Source of the DNA: Lucinisca nassula
Taxonomy: Eukaryota; Mollusca; Bivalvia; Lucinida; Lucinidae
Assembly: GCA_963580285.1 (NCBI GenBank)
Contig: OY757010.1
Coordinates: forward strand, 64,068,406 to 64,132,405
Reading direction: 5' to 3'
DNA: 64,000 bases
Positions 34,254 to 43,924 of this stretch are shown piece by piece. The position numbers and the translations under genes are program-made. Below the pieces are notes generated by a model. The model searched no databases, was not told the DNA's origin, and was given only the letters and a program-made list of their open reading frames with translations. Position 1 is the first letter of the stretch, and each line of letters opens with the position of its first letter.

Positions 34254-34299
34254 GGGCCAGACTAGCTAGTTTCGGCCAATCAGGCCTCATCAGTGACCT
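34254..34299 (-). ncRNA. Hammerhead ribozyme, second monomer
   Basis: As at 33993-34038, 261 bp further on. The outermost pair of stem I is lost (A opposite C) and stem II reads GGCC 'tgatt' GGCC. The core is intact. Confidence 0.9.
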
Positions 34300-34380
34300 T
34301 CAGATTCAAAATTCCACAATCGAATCAATGATCCCAAAGGATAAGAAAATATAATCTACACTATGATCTAGGGCAGTTTG

Positions 34381-34765
34381 TAAGTTTGTTTTGTACCTTA
34401 TAAGCACATTGTTTTGTACCTTATAAGCACATTTTCAAACAAAACGCACCTGAGATGGTAAATGGGACAATTATGATACTTTCATTCACTGTATATCTCT
34501 GGTAGACATTACTTACAAGCCCTTAGGCTTAGGAACACCTTTTCCATTTCCTTACACAGTTCCCAATTTCTATATTCTAGTCACTAGTTACATGAAGTAC
34601 AACTTTTGTACTCTTTACATTGTTATAAGTTATAGGTATTTCGTTGTTCTATTTCTTAAACAAAAATGAAAGTGTTAGTGTGTATACTCGTATGACCTTA
34701 ACAAACTGTACACTTCTCTCCAAATACCTTCATCCTTTACACGTACATGTAATTACATAAGAGAC
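34381..34765. other. No recognisable gene
   Basis: A direct duplication 'ttgttttgtaccttataagc' at 34387 and 34411 is the only feature noted. Confidence 0.45.
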
Positions 34766-34880
34766 ATGATCAGGAACTGATACAATCAGAACCCACATCC
34801 TGCCCGAAATACCACAAGGAAAAGAAGTTAACGCATGAAATTACACCAAATATTAACAAAATAGACAGTTAGTAACCCGA
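34766..34880 (-). repeat. Penelope-like 3' tail fragment
   Basis: Diverged minus-strand copy of the subfamily 2 tail: 'gacatgatcaggaactgata', 'cacaaggaaaagaagtta'. About 115 bp, decayed. Confidence 0.5.
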
Positions 34881-34984
34881 GTCAGCAGCTCTTTCCAAAA
34901 CAAGTTGTGACTCAGATCTTATTATGATAAGCTGAAAACACGTGTCGCTGCGAAGTAGCGAAAATCATAGCGAGATGAGTAAGA

Positions 34985-35770
34985 ATTCATGGTTCGATGT
35001 CAGAGGTGATGAAGTTGGAGAAGTTAAAAAACCAGAATCTTCAAAGTTAGAAGTAAGGACTTGGAAATCAGAGAGAAGTTGGACTTACATAGTAATAAGT
35101 CATAAATGTTGAAAATTAAAAGTCAGGAGTGGCGATGTAAGCAGTCATCTAGTGGAAGTTTTGTTTTGTTTGATTTGATATTTAACGTCTCCGTCAACAC
35201 TATATAGCTTATTCTGGAGACATTGCTTCCAATTTTGTGGGACTTTTACCCGACACTTGAGATGAAGTGACATCTCGAGCCCCGCCGCCCAATGAAACCG
35301 CTAAGGTTTATAAGCATGGACGATCCGACTTGCACCACTTTGGCTGGGCAGGCTTAGACCCTCTAGGCGGTTTATCAGTACTAATGTGCTGTCGGTTTCA
35401 GCTCTGCGTGGAAGCATCTTGCTGTCCAATCTTTTGGCAGAAGTAAACTGTTGGAAGTTAGACGTTTGTAGTAAGAATTAGCAAGTACAAAGCTGCAAGT
35501 TAGAATGTGTGTCAGAAGCACGCAAATAGAAATCAAAAAGTTCACAGTAAAATAGTCATGAAGTTACATGTCAGAAGTGGTGTAGTTAGAAGTATGAAGA
35601 CATGAAGTAGAAAGTTAGAAGTCAGAAGTGGAAAAGTTAGAAATGTTGAGGTTTGAAGTGGATGTCAGAAGTTATAAGGGAGTAAGAAATTGGAAGTTAG
35701 AAGGTAAAAAGAAGTTTGAAATCAGAATTCAGCCAGTCAAAAAGTAAGAAGAAAGAAGTCCTAAAATTAG
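34985..35770 (+). repeat. Purine-rich degenerate microsatellite
   Basis: Variants of 'agaagttagaagtcagaagt' fill 34985-35160 and 35440-35770; the SINE-like copy interrupts it. A GAA/GTTAGAA-type simple repeat, non-coding. Confidence 0.7.
35163..35436 (-). repeat. SINE-like retroposon
   Basis: Near full-length family copy inserted in the purine-rich repeat: 'gatttgatatttaacgtctc' at the tail side, 'agctctgcgtggaagcatct' near the other end. Confidence 0.75.
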
Positions 35771-36485
35771 ATGTCCGTCCGGGGCTTGCATAATTTAGGG
35801 GGCTAGGATTGCATTTTTTTTTCATTATTATTATTATTTCATTTTTGTTCATTTTAGTATTATATTACTGACCCATTTTGTTCCTGACCCCACCCCACAA
35901 ACAGTGCAGACCCAGATCAGATGCAGGAAGGGGTTAAGGGAATGGCTATGCCTGTTAAAGCAATTGAAGCAAAGTTGTCTTGGTTTTTTTGTCTTACTTA
36001 TAGTTTAGGCACACTTCATAGTATCTAAAGTCAAACGAGTTTCTTTTTCCCTAACGTTTCTCCTGTTTACAGTATTAACATCAATTTCAACACCAAAACA
36101 CTTGGAAAAATGAAATGTAAACAAACAAATAAATAATATAAAAAAAAAGTTTATCAGAAGACAGAAAAAAGGGAAAATATTACTCTGAAAACTGAAAAAG
36201 TCATGAAACCGGTGCGCTTTCAAAAAGCATTAAATGAATCCGTCTATCCACTATGAAAAACACCCCTTTTCCAACTTGGACTTTGTTCTATATATAAGAA
36301 CCAGTTAGTACATTTACTGTTTTTTTTTTATTTTAAAGCCCATTCAAAATTATTACACTCATATCGAGCCGATTGTTAATCAGCGGTGGACAAAAAAAGG
36401 AGTACCAAGAGTAAAACCAACTGACCTTTCGTTGCAGGCTTGAAACACAGAGTCGAGTAAGAATCAGCTAGCGTTCTTAACCCTA
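35771..36485. other. No recognisable gene
   Basis: AT-rich; the minus frame at 36005-36223 is low-complexity Phe-rich and not credible. Confidence 0.45.
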
Positions 36486-36672
36486 GAACAAGCCCTGACG
36501 CCAAATAAAACCAACATGGCTTATATGCATGGACGGTCCTACTCGCACCACTTTACCTGGGCAGGCTCAGACCCTCTAATCGGTTTACCAGTACTCATGT
36601 GCGGTCGGTTTCAACTTGCGTGAAAGCAACATGCAGCCCATCTATTTCTTCATGCCCCTATGCGTCGACGAT
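36486..36672 (-). repeat. SINE-like fragment, tail missing
   Basis: Contains 'aacatggcttatatgcatgg' to 'atttcttcatgcccctatg', the 5' half of the family in minus reading. Confidence 0.65.
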
Positions 36673-36904
36673 GGTGGCATGGTATAGAACCTCTTTTTGA
36701 CTCTTGAAATATTTATGCCTTTCAATTCTCTATTAAAACGGAGGTTAAGGGTATTCATTAGAATTGCATTGGCGAGGCGATGTCAATGAACATTATGGAT
36801 CCGTAACGCCAGTGATTAAACAAAATGACCAGGAGCATTGTTAAATCGTTGTTCTTCTACTACCCTTCGTTAAAAATTTAACGAGATGGTTAGTTTGATC
36901 AAAG

Positions 36905-37465
36905 ATGGCAGCCGGTGCTATGTTCAATGTGCCATTATAACGTCATACGCGGCGTTACGAAACGTTTGTGGATTTAGAAAAGTATTCTGGGAGGGAAATA
37001 AGAGAGCGGTTGCATTTTGGAAACGATAAGATCACATATATTGTTGGCTTACTGTCAAAGAAGTTAATACGATCTACTTAAAGAAGTCATGCACATAATT
37101 ACCCCCTTGCAGCAGGTGCTTATTTTGTTGAGCTTTTTTTTTTGGCAAGTGGCTGTTTTCTACAGTGTGTAGGTGACACATTAGGCGTGGAAAACTCATC
37201 AGTAAGTCGTGTAGTAGATGATGTTACGCAAGCCCATGTGGATATCTCCAACCAATTCATCGTTTGGCCTTCTGACATTAGGAAACGCAAATGAGAACCG
37301 TTTTTTTTTTTTGGTTATTTTTCGTCTCGGTGGTTTCTAAATATCATCGGTTGTATTCATGGAACCCACATAAGAATACGAGCTCCAGATGAAGATGAGA
37401 GGTCATTCGCAAACAGGGAGAATTAGCAAAGCATAAATGTAATGGTAGTATGTGATAACAAAGAT
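36905..37465 (+). pseudogene. HARBI1-like transposase, segment 1
   Basis: ATG at 36905 starts 'MAAGAMFNV'. Further frames give 'EKYSGREIRERLHFGNDKIT', 'ASGCFLQCVGDTLGVENSSV' with 'SRVVDDVTQAHV' (the helix-turn-helix-like block of HARBI1), 'IVWPSDI', and 'NIIGCIHGTHIRIRAPDEDE' with 'VVCDNK'. In the family the last block reads Gly-Cys-Ile-Asp-Gly; here the first catalytic Asp is His (codon 37358-37360). Stops and frame changes occur near 36940, 37080 and 37295. Continues at 41172 in the order expected for PIF/Harbinger DDE nucleases. Confidence 0.8.
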
Positions 37466-37493
37466 TAGTACAGATATACCCCAACCACTGGCC

Positions 37494-37645
37494 TTGATTG
37501 TTTGATTTGAAGTTTAACGTCACCATCAACACTGTATAGGTCATTTTGGAGACGTTGCTTCCAATTTTGTAGAGAATTTTCAGCTCTGCGTGGAAGCATC
37601 ATGTAGCCCATCTATTTCTTCAAGCCCCGAGGGGCGGGGGCTGCC
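37494..37645 (-). repeat. SINE-like copy with internal deletion
   Basis: Tail-side half 'gatttgaagtttaacgtcac' joined directly to 'agctctgcgtggaagcatca', missing about 130 bp. Lies in the presumed intron of the HARBI1-like gene. Confidence 0.7.
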
Positions 37646-37829
37646 CCAACCACTGACCTTGACACTTCAAGCCTGTGTGTAAGACACTTCAAGCCTGTGT
37701 GTAAAGTTCTCTCGCATTCTTCCTGAGAACATTATAACTTAGTTGTTGATTATGAATAACAATTATCCAGCTTCTGCGTAAAATAAAGTCAATATCAGTC
37801 ATATTTTGTCGAACAGCTGTTCTAAGTAC

Positions 37830-37945
37830 ATAATAGAAGTGGAGGCAATGATCAGGAACCGATACAATAAAACCCACAGCTCCCACCAGAGACACCAAAG
37901 GGAAAGAAACACAAACATGAAACAACAGACCCATTTTGTTACTGG
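37830..37945 (-). repeat. Penelope-like 3' tail fragment, subfamily 2
   Basis: 'agtggaggcaatgatcagga' to 'acaacagaccc' matches the end of the subfamily 2 tail on the minus strand. Confidence 0.7.
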
Positions 37946-37959
37946 TGATACGTCAAATG

Positions 37960-39490
37960 ACATTCATACACCAGGACCTGTAAAAAAGGAAAGTTCGTCC
38001 CTAACTCTCGCCAAAGAATTAAACTTAGCTACATTAACCCAAGCACCTTCTGCGGATGAAGTAATCGAATCTTGAAGTGAATTCCAATATAAAATTGTCT
38101 GTGGGAAGGATCCTTGGCATACGTCAGTTCTTGCAGAGAGCACCTGAAATACCAAAGAGTGATGCTTTCTGCCACTCCTAACTCTGGGGGTAAGGTCATA
38201 TGTTGGAATGCCGGCAGCATCCTTTAGAACTTTGTACAAGAGTATAAGCATAATGTCTCTCCTCCTTTTCTTGAGACTCACATCCTAAGTTTTTCAGTAT
38301 TCCAGTCATACTTCCAGTTTCAAAATAAAAGTGGAGGCAATGATCAGGAATCGATACAATTAACTCACAGCTCCCATCTGAGACACCAAAGGGAAAGAAA
38401 CACAAACATGAAACAACAGACCCTAATGGAAACATCAATAGCGGACAGCCAAAAGGACGGTTACTTTCCCACAAAATAGCCAATAGGCTATCCAAAATAA
38501 AATAATATTAGCGACACCAAGACAAATCATAACAAATAAACCGCGACAGAAGAATCGCCTTGGAACGGTCAGCGGAAACGAATTCCACTGGGGGGGGGGG
38601 GGGGGGGGGGCTTGTATCGATCATACGTGGCCACAATCCTCGCCCTTATATCCGTCGCGATTAAGACAAATAATTTGTCCAGTCCACATGAAGGCCTCCT
38701 CAAAGTTGTAATTGCTCGTTACAAATCTGGATGCCCTGTTCTGAACTTTTTTCAATCTCCTCCTGAAGGACTAGCTATTCCATGGGGGGGGGGAGGGTTC
38801 CAGACACTTCTATATTCCAAGATGGGACGAACGAGCCCCTTATATGATGCTTCTTTAACATGTTAGGTCATTGATAAAGAAGATAAAGAAGCCAAGTGTT
38901 CTATTAGCCTTAGTACACATGTCGCTAGTATGAGTATTCCATCTCAAGTCATGTGAGATGGTTACAAGGTAATTAACGGAATCCTCAATTTCGAGGACCG
39001 TTCCCTCTAAAGTGTAAGAATCCTCAGTTTTGTTTGTTTTTTCCTTGTTATCTGCATGATATTGCATTTAACTGGCTGAAATCGCATACCCCGTTTTCCC
39101 GCCCAAATCCCTAATCCATCTATATCCAATAAGTCCTCTGCGTTTCTAATTTCACGATAGCAAACACAGTCATCTGCGAACAGTCTTATTTCGGAATCAA
39201 TATCGGTAGAAATGTCATTTATGTACAAGGAAAACAACAATGGACCCAGAACAGTCCCTTCTGGGACACCCGACAAAACTGGAGCCCACCCTTAAGTTTC
39301 GCCATTAACAACAATTCGCTGTTTTCTGTAGCAAAGGAAGGAATCTATCCATTTTGGAGTATTTCCCCCAATACCCTAACGATATAGTTTGCGTTTTTAG
39401 AAGTTCATGAGGGGGTGTGTCAAAAGCTTTTTCAAAATCCAGGATAAATGTATCCACCTGTCCTTTTCCAAGATTTTTTCCCAATCTTTG
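37960..39490 (-). pseudogene. Non-LTR retrotransposon (LINE) RT, C-terminal half
   Basis: Minus strand: 'DFEKAFDTPPHELL' (motif A Asp) at about 39430-39480, 'SGVPEGTVLGPLLFSLYIND' at 39220-39276, 'IRLFADDCVCYREI' (catalytic FADD) near 39160, 'YTLEGTVLEIEDSVNYL' and 'LRWNTHTSDMCTKANRTLGF' at 38880-39020, then 'KVQNRASRFVTSNYNFE' near 38700. After the inserted Penelope tail it resumes with 'SLKKRRRDIMLILLYKVLKD' and 'ARTDVCQGSFPQTILYWNSL' (37964-38281). CR1/Jockey-like by these motifs. Frameshifts; 5' half and endonuclease absent. Confidence 0.88.
38329..38703 (-). repeat. Penelope-like 3' tail, subfamily 2, inserted in the LINE
   Basis: Minus-strand tail from 'aaaataaaagtggaggcaat' to 'ggaggccttcatgtggactg'. 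It carries 21 G at 38590-38610 at the position where copy 1 has 6 C. Splits the LINE RT cleanly. Confidence 0.85.
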
Positions 39491-39602
39491 TTACCGCCTG
39501 GATAATACTGCACTGATGAGCACACACAGCAATATATGTATTTTCTGCGTTATATCTCTAAACGACCCATTATTTAACAAAACATAACATTTTCAACGTA
39601 AT

Positions 39603-41160
39603 GTATATATGTTCTGCGCAAAGTAAGAATCGGTACAATTCTAGAATTGTCCTGCGCAAAGTAAGAATTCTCACTTTGTTGCGCAAAGTGAGAATTCCTA
39701 CCTTGCGCAATACAATTCCGGAATTGTCTCTGCGCAAAGTGGGAATCGGGACACAGTGAGAATTCCTACCTTGCGCAATTACAGTATCGGAATTGCCTCT
39801 GCGCAAAGTGGGAATTGGGACAAAGTGAGAATAGTAAAATATTATTACGGGATTTTATCACATTCATATGGAAACTGATCCCTGGTGGTAAAAATCACTC
39901 TATAAATCTAGTCCAAACTTCGCTTCTATCTTATGGACATTCCATTTTAATTTTCTTAAAATAATATGAGCGGCATCACGCATAAAAAGTCCTTAGAGCT
40001 TTCGCTGTATGCATGATGAATATATGGGACTAGAGGAAGGTCCAGACAAAGAATCAAATATCTGGCCTCAGTGAGACTTTGCGCATGTGCATTTATGTGA
40101 TCAATTTACGGATATACGCTAAGTACCTTTTATGCGTGACGCCGCTAATATCATAGGCAGATGCTCATTAGTCCAGTGTTGGTAATGATTTCTTGATGGC
40201 TGGGTACACTTGAATTTGTTTTGAGATGCATTTTATTTTTGCCGTTATCATTATTATTTTTTATTTTTACTGCTGTTGCTTAAGAAATTTTCCAACTTCA
40301 TCAGTAAAGTCATTATTTGTTTTGCTTACGACAGCAAGATATCGGAAAAGCAAACACATTTCAGTCAAGTTGAAAGTAGTTGTTGCGGCAATGGGTTGTA
40401 TAAAAAAACAGCCATGCTCAATTTACTTTTATGATGGTGATAAAACAAAACTGTGAGCACACGATGAACGAACATATGAAAGCACGCATGAAAATTAGCG
40501 AGTTTCCGCTGTTCTTGTGGATGACCTCAGACTCAGAAAGGAACCACAAAATGCAAACACATCATCTTATAAATCTTAATGATTCTAAAATCTCGGACAG
40601 CCAAGTACGTGCGCAAACAGTGTACACTCAGATGAGCATGCATTCTGATCAGGGTGTACAGTGTTTATCATACAGCCTGCACTATGACCTTTTATGCGCG
40701 AAACTTCAATGTCTGGAAAAGGAAAGGAAAAGATCAAGGTTTCCCACATTTTAGGCACATTACTGTACACTGTGTAAAAATGATAAGTACCCCGAGATAC
40801 AAAACATTCAGCTCCTACAATCGCAAATAATTTTCTACTCACAAAACCATCAAAGTAATGTTACCCAGACTATACAGATGATAAATGCTATTCCCACAGA
40901 TGAAAATTCGATTCTCACTTTGTCCCAAATATTCCCACTTTGTCCATACAAATGAAACATTCAGTTCTCACTTTGTCCAAAAGATTCCCACTTTGCGCAG
41001 AGAGATTTACCTATTTCATATAACATTCGAATCCCTTGCGCAATTCTAGAATTGTACCGGTACAATTCTAGAATTGCGCAACAAAGTAGGAATTCCTACT
41101 TTGCGCAGGACAATTCTAGAATTGTACCGATTCTTACTTTGCGCTGAACATATATATAGT
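39603..41160. mobile_element. Foldback element, ~230-bp inverted repeats of 'gcgcaaagt' units
   Basis: Left arm 39603-39835 and right arm about 40905-41160 are inverted copies, beginning/ending with 'tatatatgttc.gcgcaaagt' and 'gtacaattctagaattgt'. Each arm is made of short sub-repeats: 'gcgcaaagt(a/g)agaatt' alternates with palindromes built on 'tctagaattg'. The ~1.07-kb centre (39836-40904) has no recognisable gene. Flanking TATA runs prevent naming a target duplication. It lies just before the second HARBI1-like segment. Confidence 0.85.
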
Positions 41161-41171
41161 TGCAAGAAAGT

Positions 41172-41301
41172 GTACCAACATCAATGCTTCTTGGCCTTGT
41201 TCTGCACATGACAGTCATGTTTTTAGAAGTTCTAAACTAAGTGACTTCGAGGAAAGAAACAACCGTTCACTGGAACATGGTGTTCTGCTCGGAGACCGTA
41301 G
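41172..41301 (+). pseudogene. HARBI1-like transposase, segment 2 (exon)
   Basis: Encodes 'NINASWPCSAHDSHVFRSSK' then 'LEHGVLLGDR'. H-D-S carries the second catalytic Asp of PIF/Harbinger nucleases. A donor-like AG|GT lies at 41301/41302. Joined to 42497 it completes an Arg codon and reads on as 'RYVGMPYLLTPYRNP', as in the family. Confidence 0.8.
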
Positions 41302-42496
41302 GTTTATGATTCTACCTGACGAAATGCGAGAAAATGATTGATTTACAGTAGGATAAAACTAAATATTGGCTGTCTGAATTCTTTATCTAACATTCTTTTA
41401 TGTGCAACAAATATTTATAATCCCGTGGCTCATGTGTATGCACGTTCAGTCAAAATAGGTGAAAGGGGGCGGGGTCCGATTTTATGTCTTCTTTTGCAGT
41501 GGGGGGGGGGGGGCAAATCTTAAATCATGATTGAGGGCCTAAAGTTATGGGAGTAAACACGATTTCTGATGAAAAAGCTGCATTGTTATAATTTTTCAAA
41601 GAAAGGGTGGTGCGTATCAACCCCCACGTACGAGTCTGACAGTGCACACGCCATGATTACATATTCCGAAACTTAATCGCTCGTGTTCTTATGTGCAATA
41701 ATTAAACAGAGTTTCTCGTTTACATGCCACTTAACATGCTCTTTTTCGATCACTTAACGTAGAATATTCCGTATATGATTGAACTTTCTTTGGCTGAAAA
41801 ATGGAATGTATAAAGGATATTTAAGGGGAATGGACACACCTTAAGAAGAGACAACTACAGCAAAAGTATTTTAATCGTTTTTTCAAACTGGTTCTTTTTT
41901 TTAGTGGATAAGAATTGAAATACAAATCGTTTCCAACACTGACATATACATATTTATGAAATGAATTTTGTTTTTCTGCTTTTGATGAAAAGGTTCATGT
42001 GAACTTTGATAGCGACCCGCTGTCGTTTATACTTTCATGACCAACATTTTTTTTCTGCTTTTCATGAAGGTATGACAGCTGTCGTTAAAAAATATACATG
42101 AACCTCTCCTTACTTTGCACGCGACCCGCTGCGTTCATACTTACATGGACAGCAGAAAAATAAAATTCATTTCTTAAATGTTTACACTAGAAATGTAAAT
42201 ATAACGAAAACACACAAACACAAAATATACTGTGAAATTAATCTCTTATAGACAGAAAAAGGTTGAGAAGAAACATAAAGTGAAATTTTTATGCTTAAAA
42301 AGATAGTGTGGGTACACGTTAGACCCGCATCGTCTCCATTTTAGATCAGTAAGAAGAAAAATAAGGTTTATCTAATGTAAAACACAAATTTCCTATATAA
42401 AAATGAGATTCACTGTCCTCAGAATTGTGAGAAAGTTAGAAGTCCGTTATATGCTGTAATATCTGAATACTATATGGATACCCCGATCTTTGGTAG
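41302..42496 (+). other. Putative intron of the HARBI1-like gene
   Basis: Begins GTTTAT, ends GGTAG before 42497. It contains a G-rich run (41503-41513) and a palindromic MITE-like repeat at 41958-42180. No other coding signal. Confidence 0.55.
41958..42180. repeat. Palindromic MITE-like repeat
   Basis: Arms 'gaaatgaattttgtttttct' and 'agaaaaataaaattcatttc' with inner paired 'gcgacccgctg.cgtt.atac.t' repeats. A partial copy ('cagcagaaaaataaaattca') recurs at 47552-47575. Confidence 0.55.
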
Positions 42497-42647
42497 GTAT
42501 GTAGGTATGCCTTACCTCCTTACACCGTACAGAAACCCAGACAGCCCAGCCAAACAAAGATATCAAGAGCTACACACGTACACCCGTGTAACAATAGAGC
42601 GGCCTTTTGGAAGATGGAAAAGGCGTTTCAATGTAATATATTCTGAA
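42497..42647 (+). pseudogene. HARBI1-like transposase, segment 3 (exon)
   Basis: Encodes 'YLLTPYRNPDSPAKQRYQEL' and 'TRVTIERPFGRWKRRFNVIY', where the Glu of 'IERPFG' is the last catalytic residue. Ends at Glu-codon GAA before GT at 42648. Confidence 0.88.
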
Positions 42648-43117
42648 GTCTTTCTCAGTCTAACTGAAACTTACTGTCGTGCAATAGACGTATACATGTA
42701 ACTACTATATTCATTGGCTGCATGAAAGTAACACCCGTCATCGGCCTTATGTCGGGGCACAATACATGTTTCAGTTTACCGTAACCGAGATTGGGAATAC
42801 GAATATACGTCCTTTCACAATATATCAAGCCGATCGATAATAACATTTTAAAGCATATAAGAAATTATTTTTCATTGAATATAGAGTTTCGTGCATGAAA
42901 CCTGAAGAAGTATTTTTACTTGACTCAAGCATTCGCCACTCATGAATATACTTCTTTTGGTGTTCATTCGGTGAAATACAAAATGATCCTACACTGAAAA
43001 AACATATATCCTCAATATGGTGGGTCTTATTCCAAATTCTGGTTTCAGAAGAACTTGTTACGTTTACTAGTTACAAAAAGTTACTACTACATAATGACAA
43101 TTTTCATATATTTACAG
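42648..43117 (+). other. Putative phase-0 intron
   Basis: 470 bp, GTCTTT...TTTACAG. Removing it joins 'YSE' to 'IKMKPSKVCR' in frame, as in HARBI1-family proteins. No repeats recognised inside. Confidence 0.7.
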
Positions 43118-43318
43118 ATTAAAATGAAACCTAGCAAGGTATGTCGAATTGACATTGCATGCGCTGTTCTGCATAATATAGCCATAATATTCAATGAACC
43201 GGAACCAGACGACAACTATCAGGAAGTTGATTATGAAACGCCAAAGACCCAACCAGACACAGGGCGCGTGACCGGCCGTGATATCCGAGACCACATAACA
43301 AATGAATTCTTCAGTTAA
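43118..43318 (+). pseudogene. HARBI1-like transposase, last exon
   Basis: Encodes 'IKMKPSKVCRIDIACAVLHN' and 'IFNEPEPDD', the C-terminal signature of PIF/Harbinger nucleases, ending in TAA at 43316-43318. Intact by itself; the gene as a whole is marked broken because of segment 1. Confidence 0.85.
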
Positions 43319-43924
43319 TGATTGTACATTCTCAGGCTGAAAAATGGAATGTATAGAGGATATTTATGGGGAATAGATACACCTTCATGGGAGGCAAATT
43401 CTGCAAAAGTATTTTTGTTTACCATGTCCACAGGGGTCAATTCTAAAAAAAAAAAGAATTTGAGAATTTGAAATTCTTTCCTTTAAGAGTAGACCCCTTT
43501 TTTCAGCGGGACACGGCTTATAGAAAAAAGAACAGGAAATCCCGAAGGTTGCCACCCTTTGAAAACTTGCGGAATAGTCATTCATGTGTTCCCATTCCCA
43601 TTAAGTCGGGCATTGTTTCAATGTGCACTGACTGCACTGCTGATTATAAAATAAATCGATTTTGTATATTGTACACGGGGCTTTGTGAAATCATTCTGTG
43701 ATAACATAAGAACATAATACATGTATAACACTTTTTTTACGCTCGGGATCATTTCATATAAAATTATGAGATTAAACAACGGCTAGGTTAATTAATTTAC
43801 ATGTTCTAATGCACTTGCGTATGTAACCTGACGTCTGATTGGCTAACGTCAAAAAATTGTGAGAGTATTATTCTGCGATATACTGTCGGAAACCCGACGT
43901 CAATACGTAACATCGCTTTTCATT
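43319..43924. other. No recognisable gene
   Basis: AT-rich. The repeat 'ctgaaaaatggaatgtata' at 43340 also occurs at 41798 in the intron, suggesting a small repeat around the gene. Confidence 0.45.

Larger units (their letters stand above)
33913..34380 (-). repeat. Retrozyme tandem pair, 260-bp family
   Basis: Monomer 1 33913-34172; monomer 2 from 34173 in the same direction, truncated near 34380. Each starts 'aatatgttctttaaagggtt' and carries a hammerhead. The junction block 'ggagacgttttaccgccgcc' matches the 383-bp family's 'ggagac.ttttacggccgcc'. Head-to-tail order as expected for retrozymes. Confidence 0.88.
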
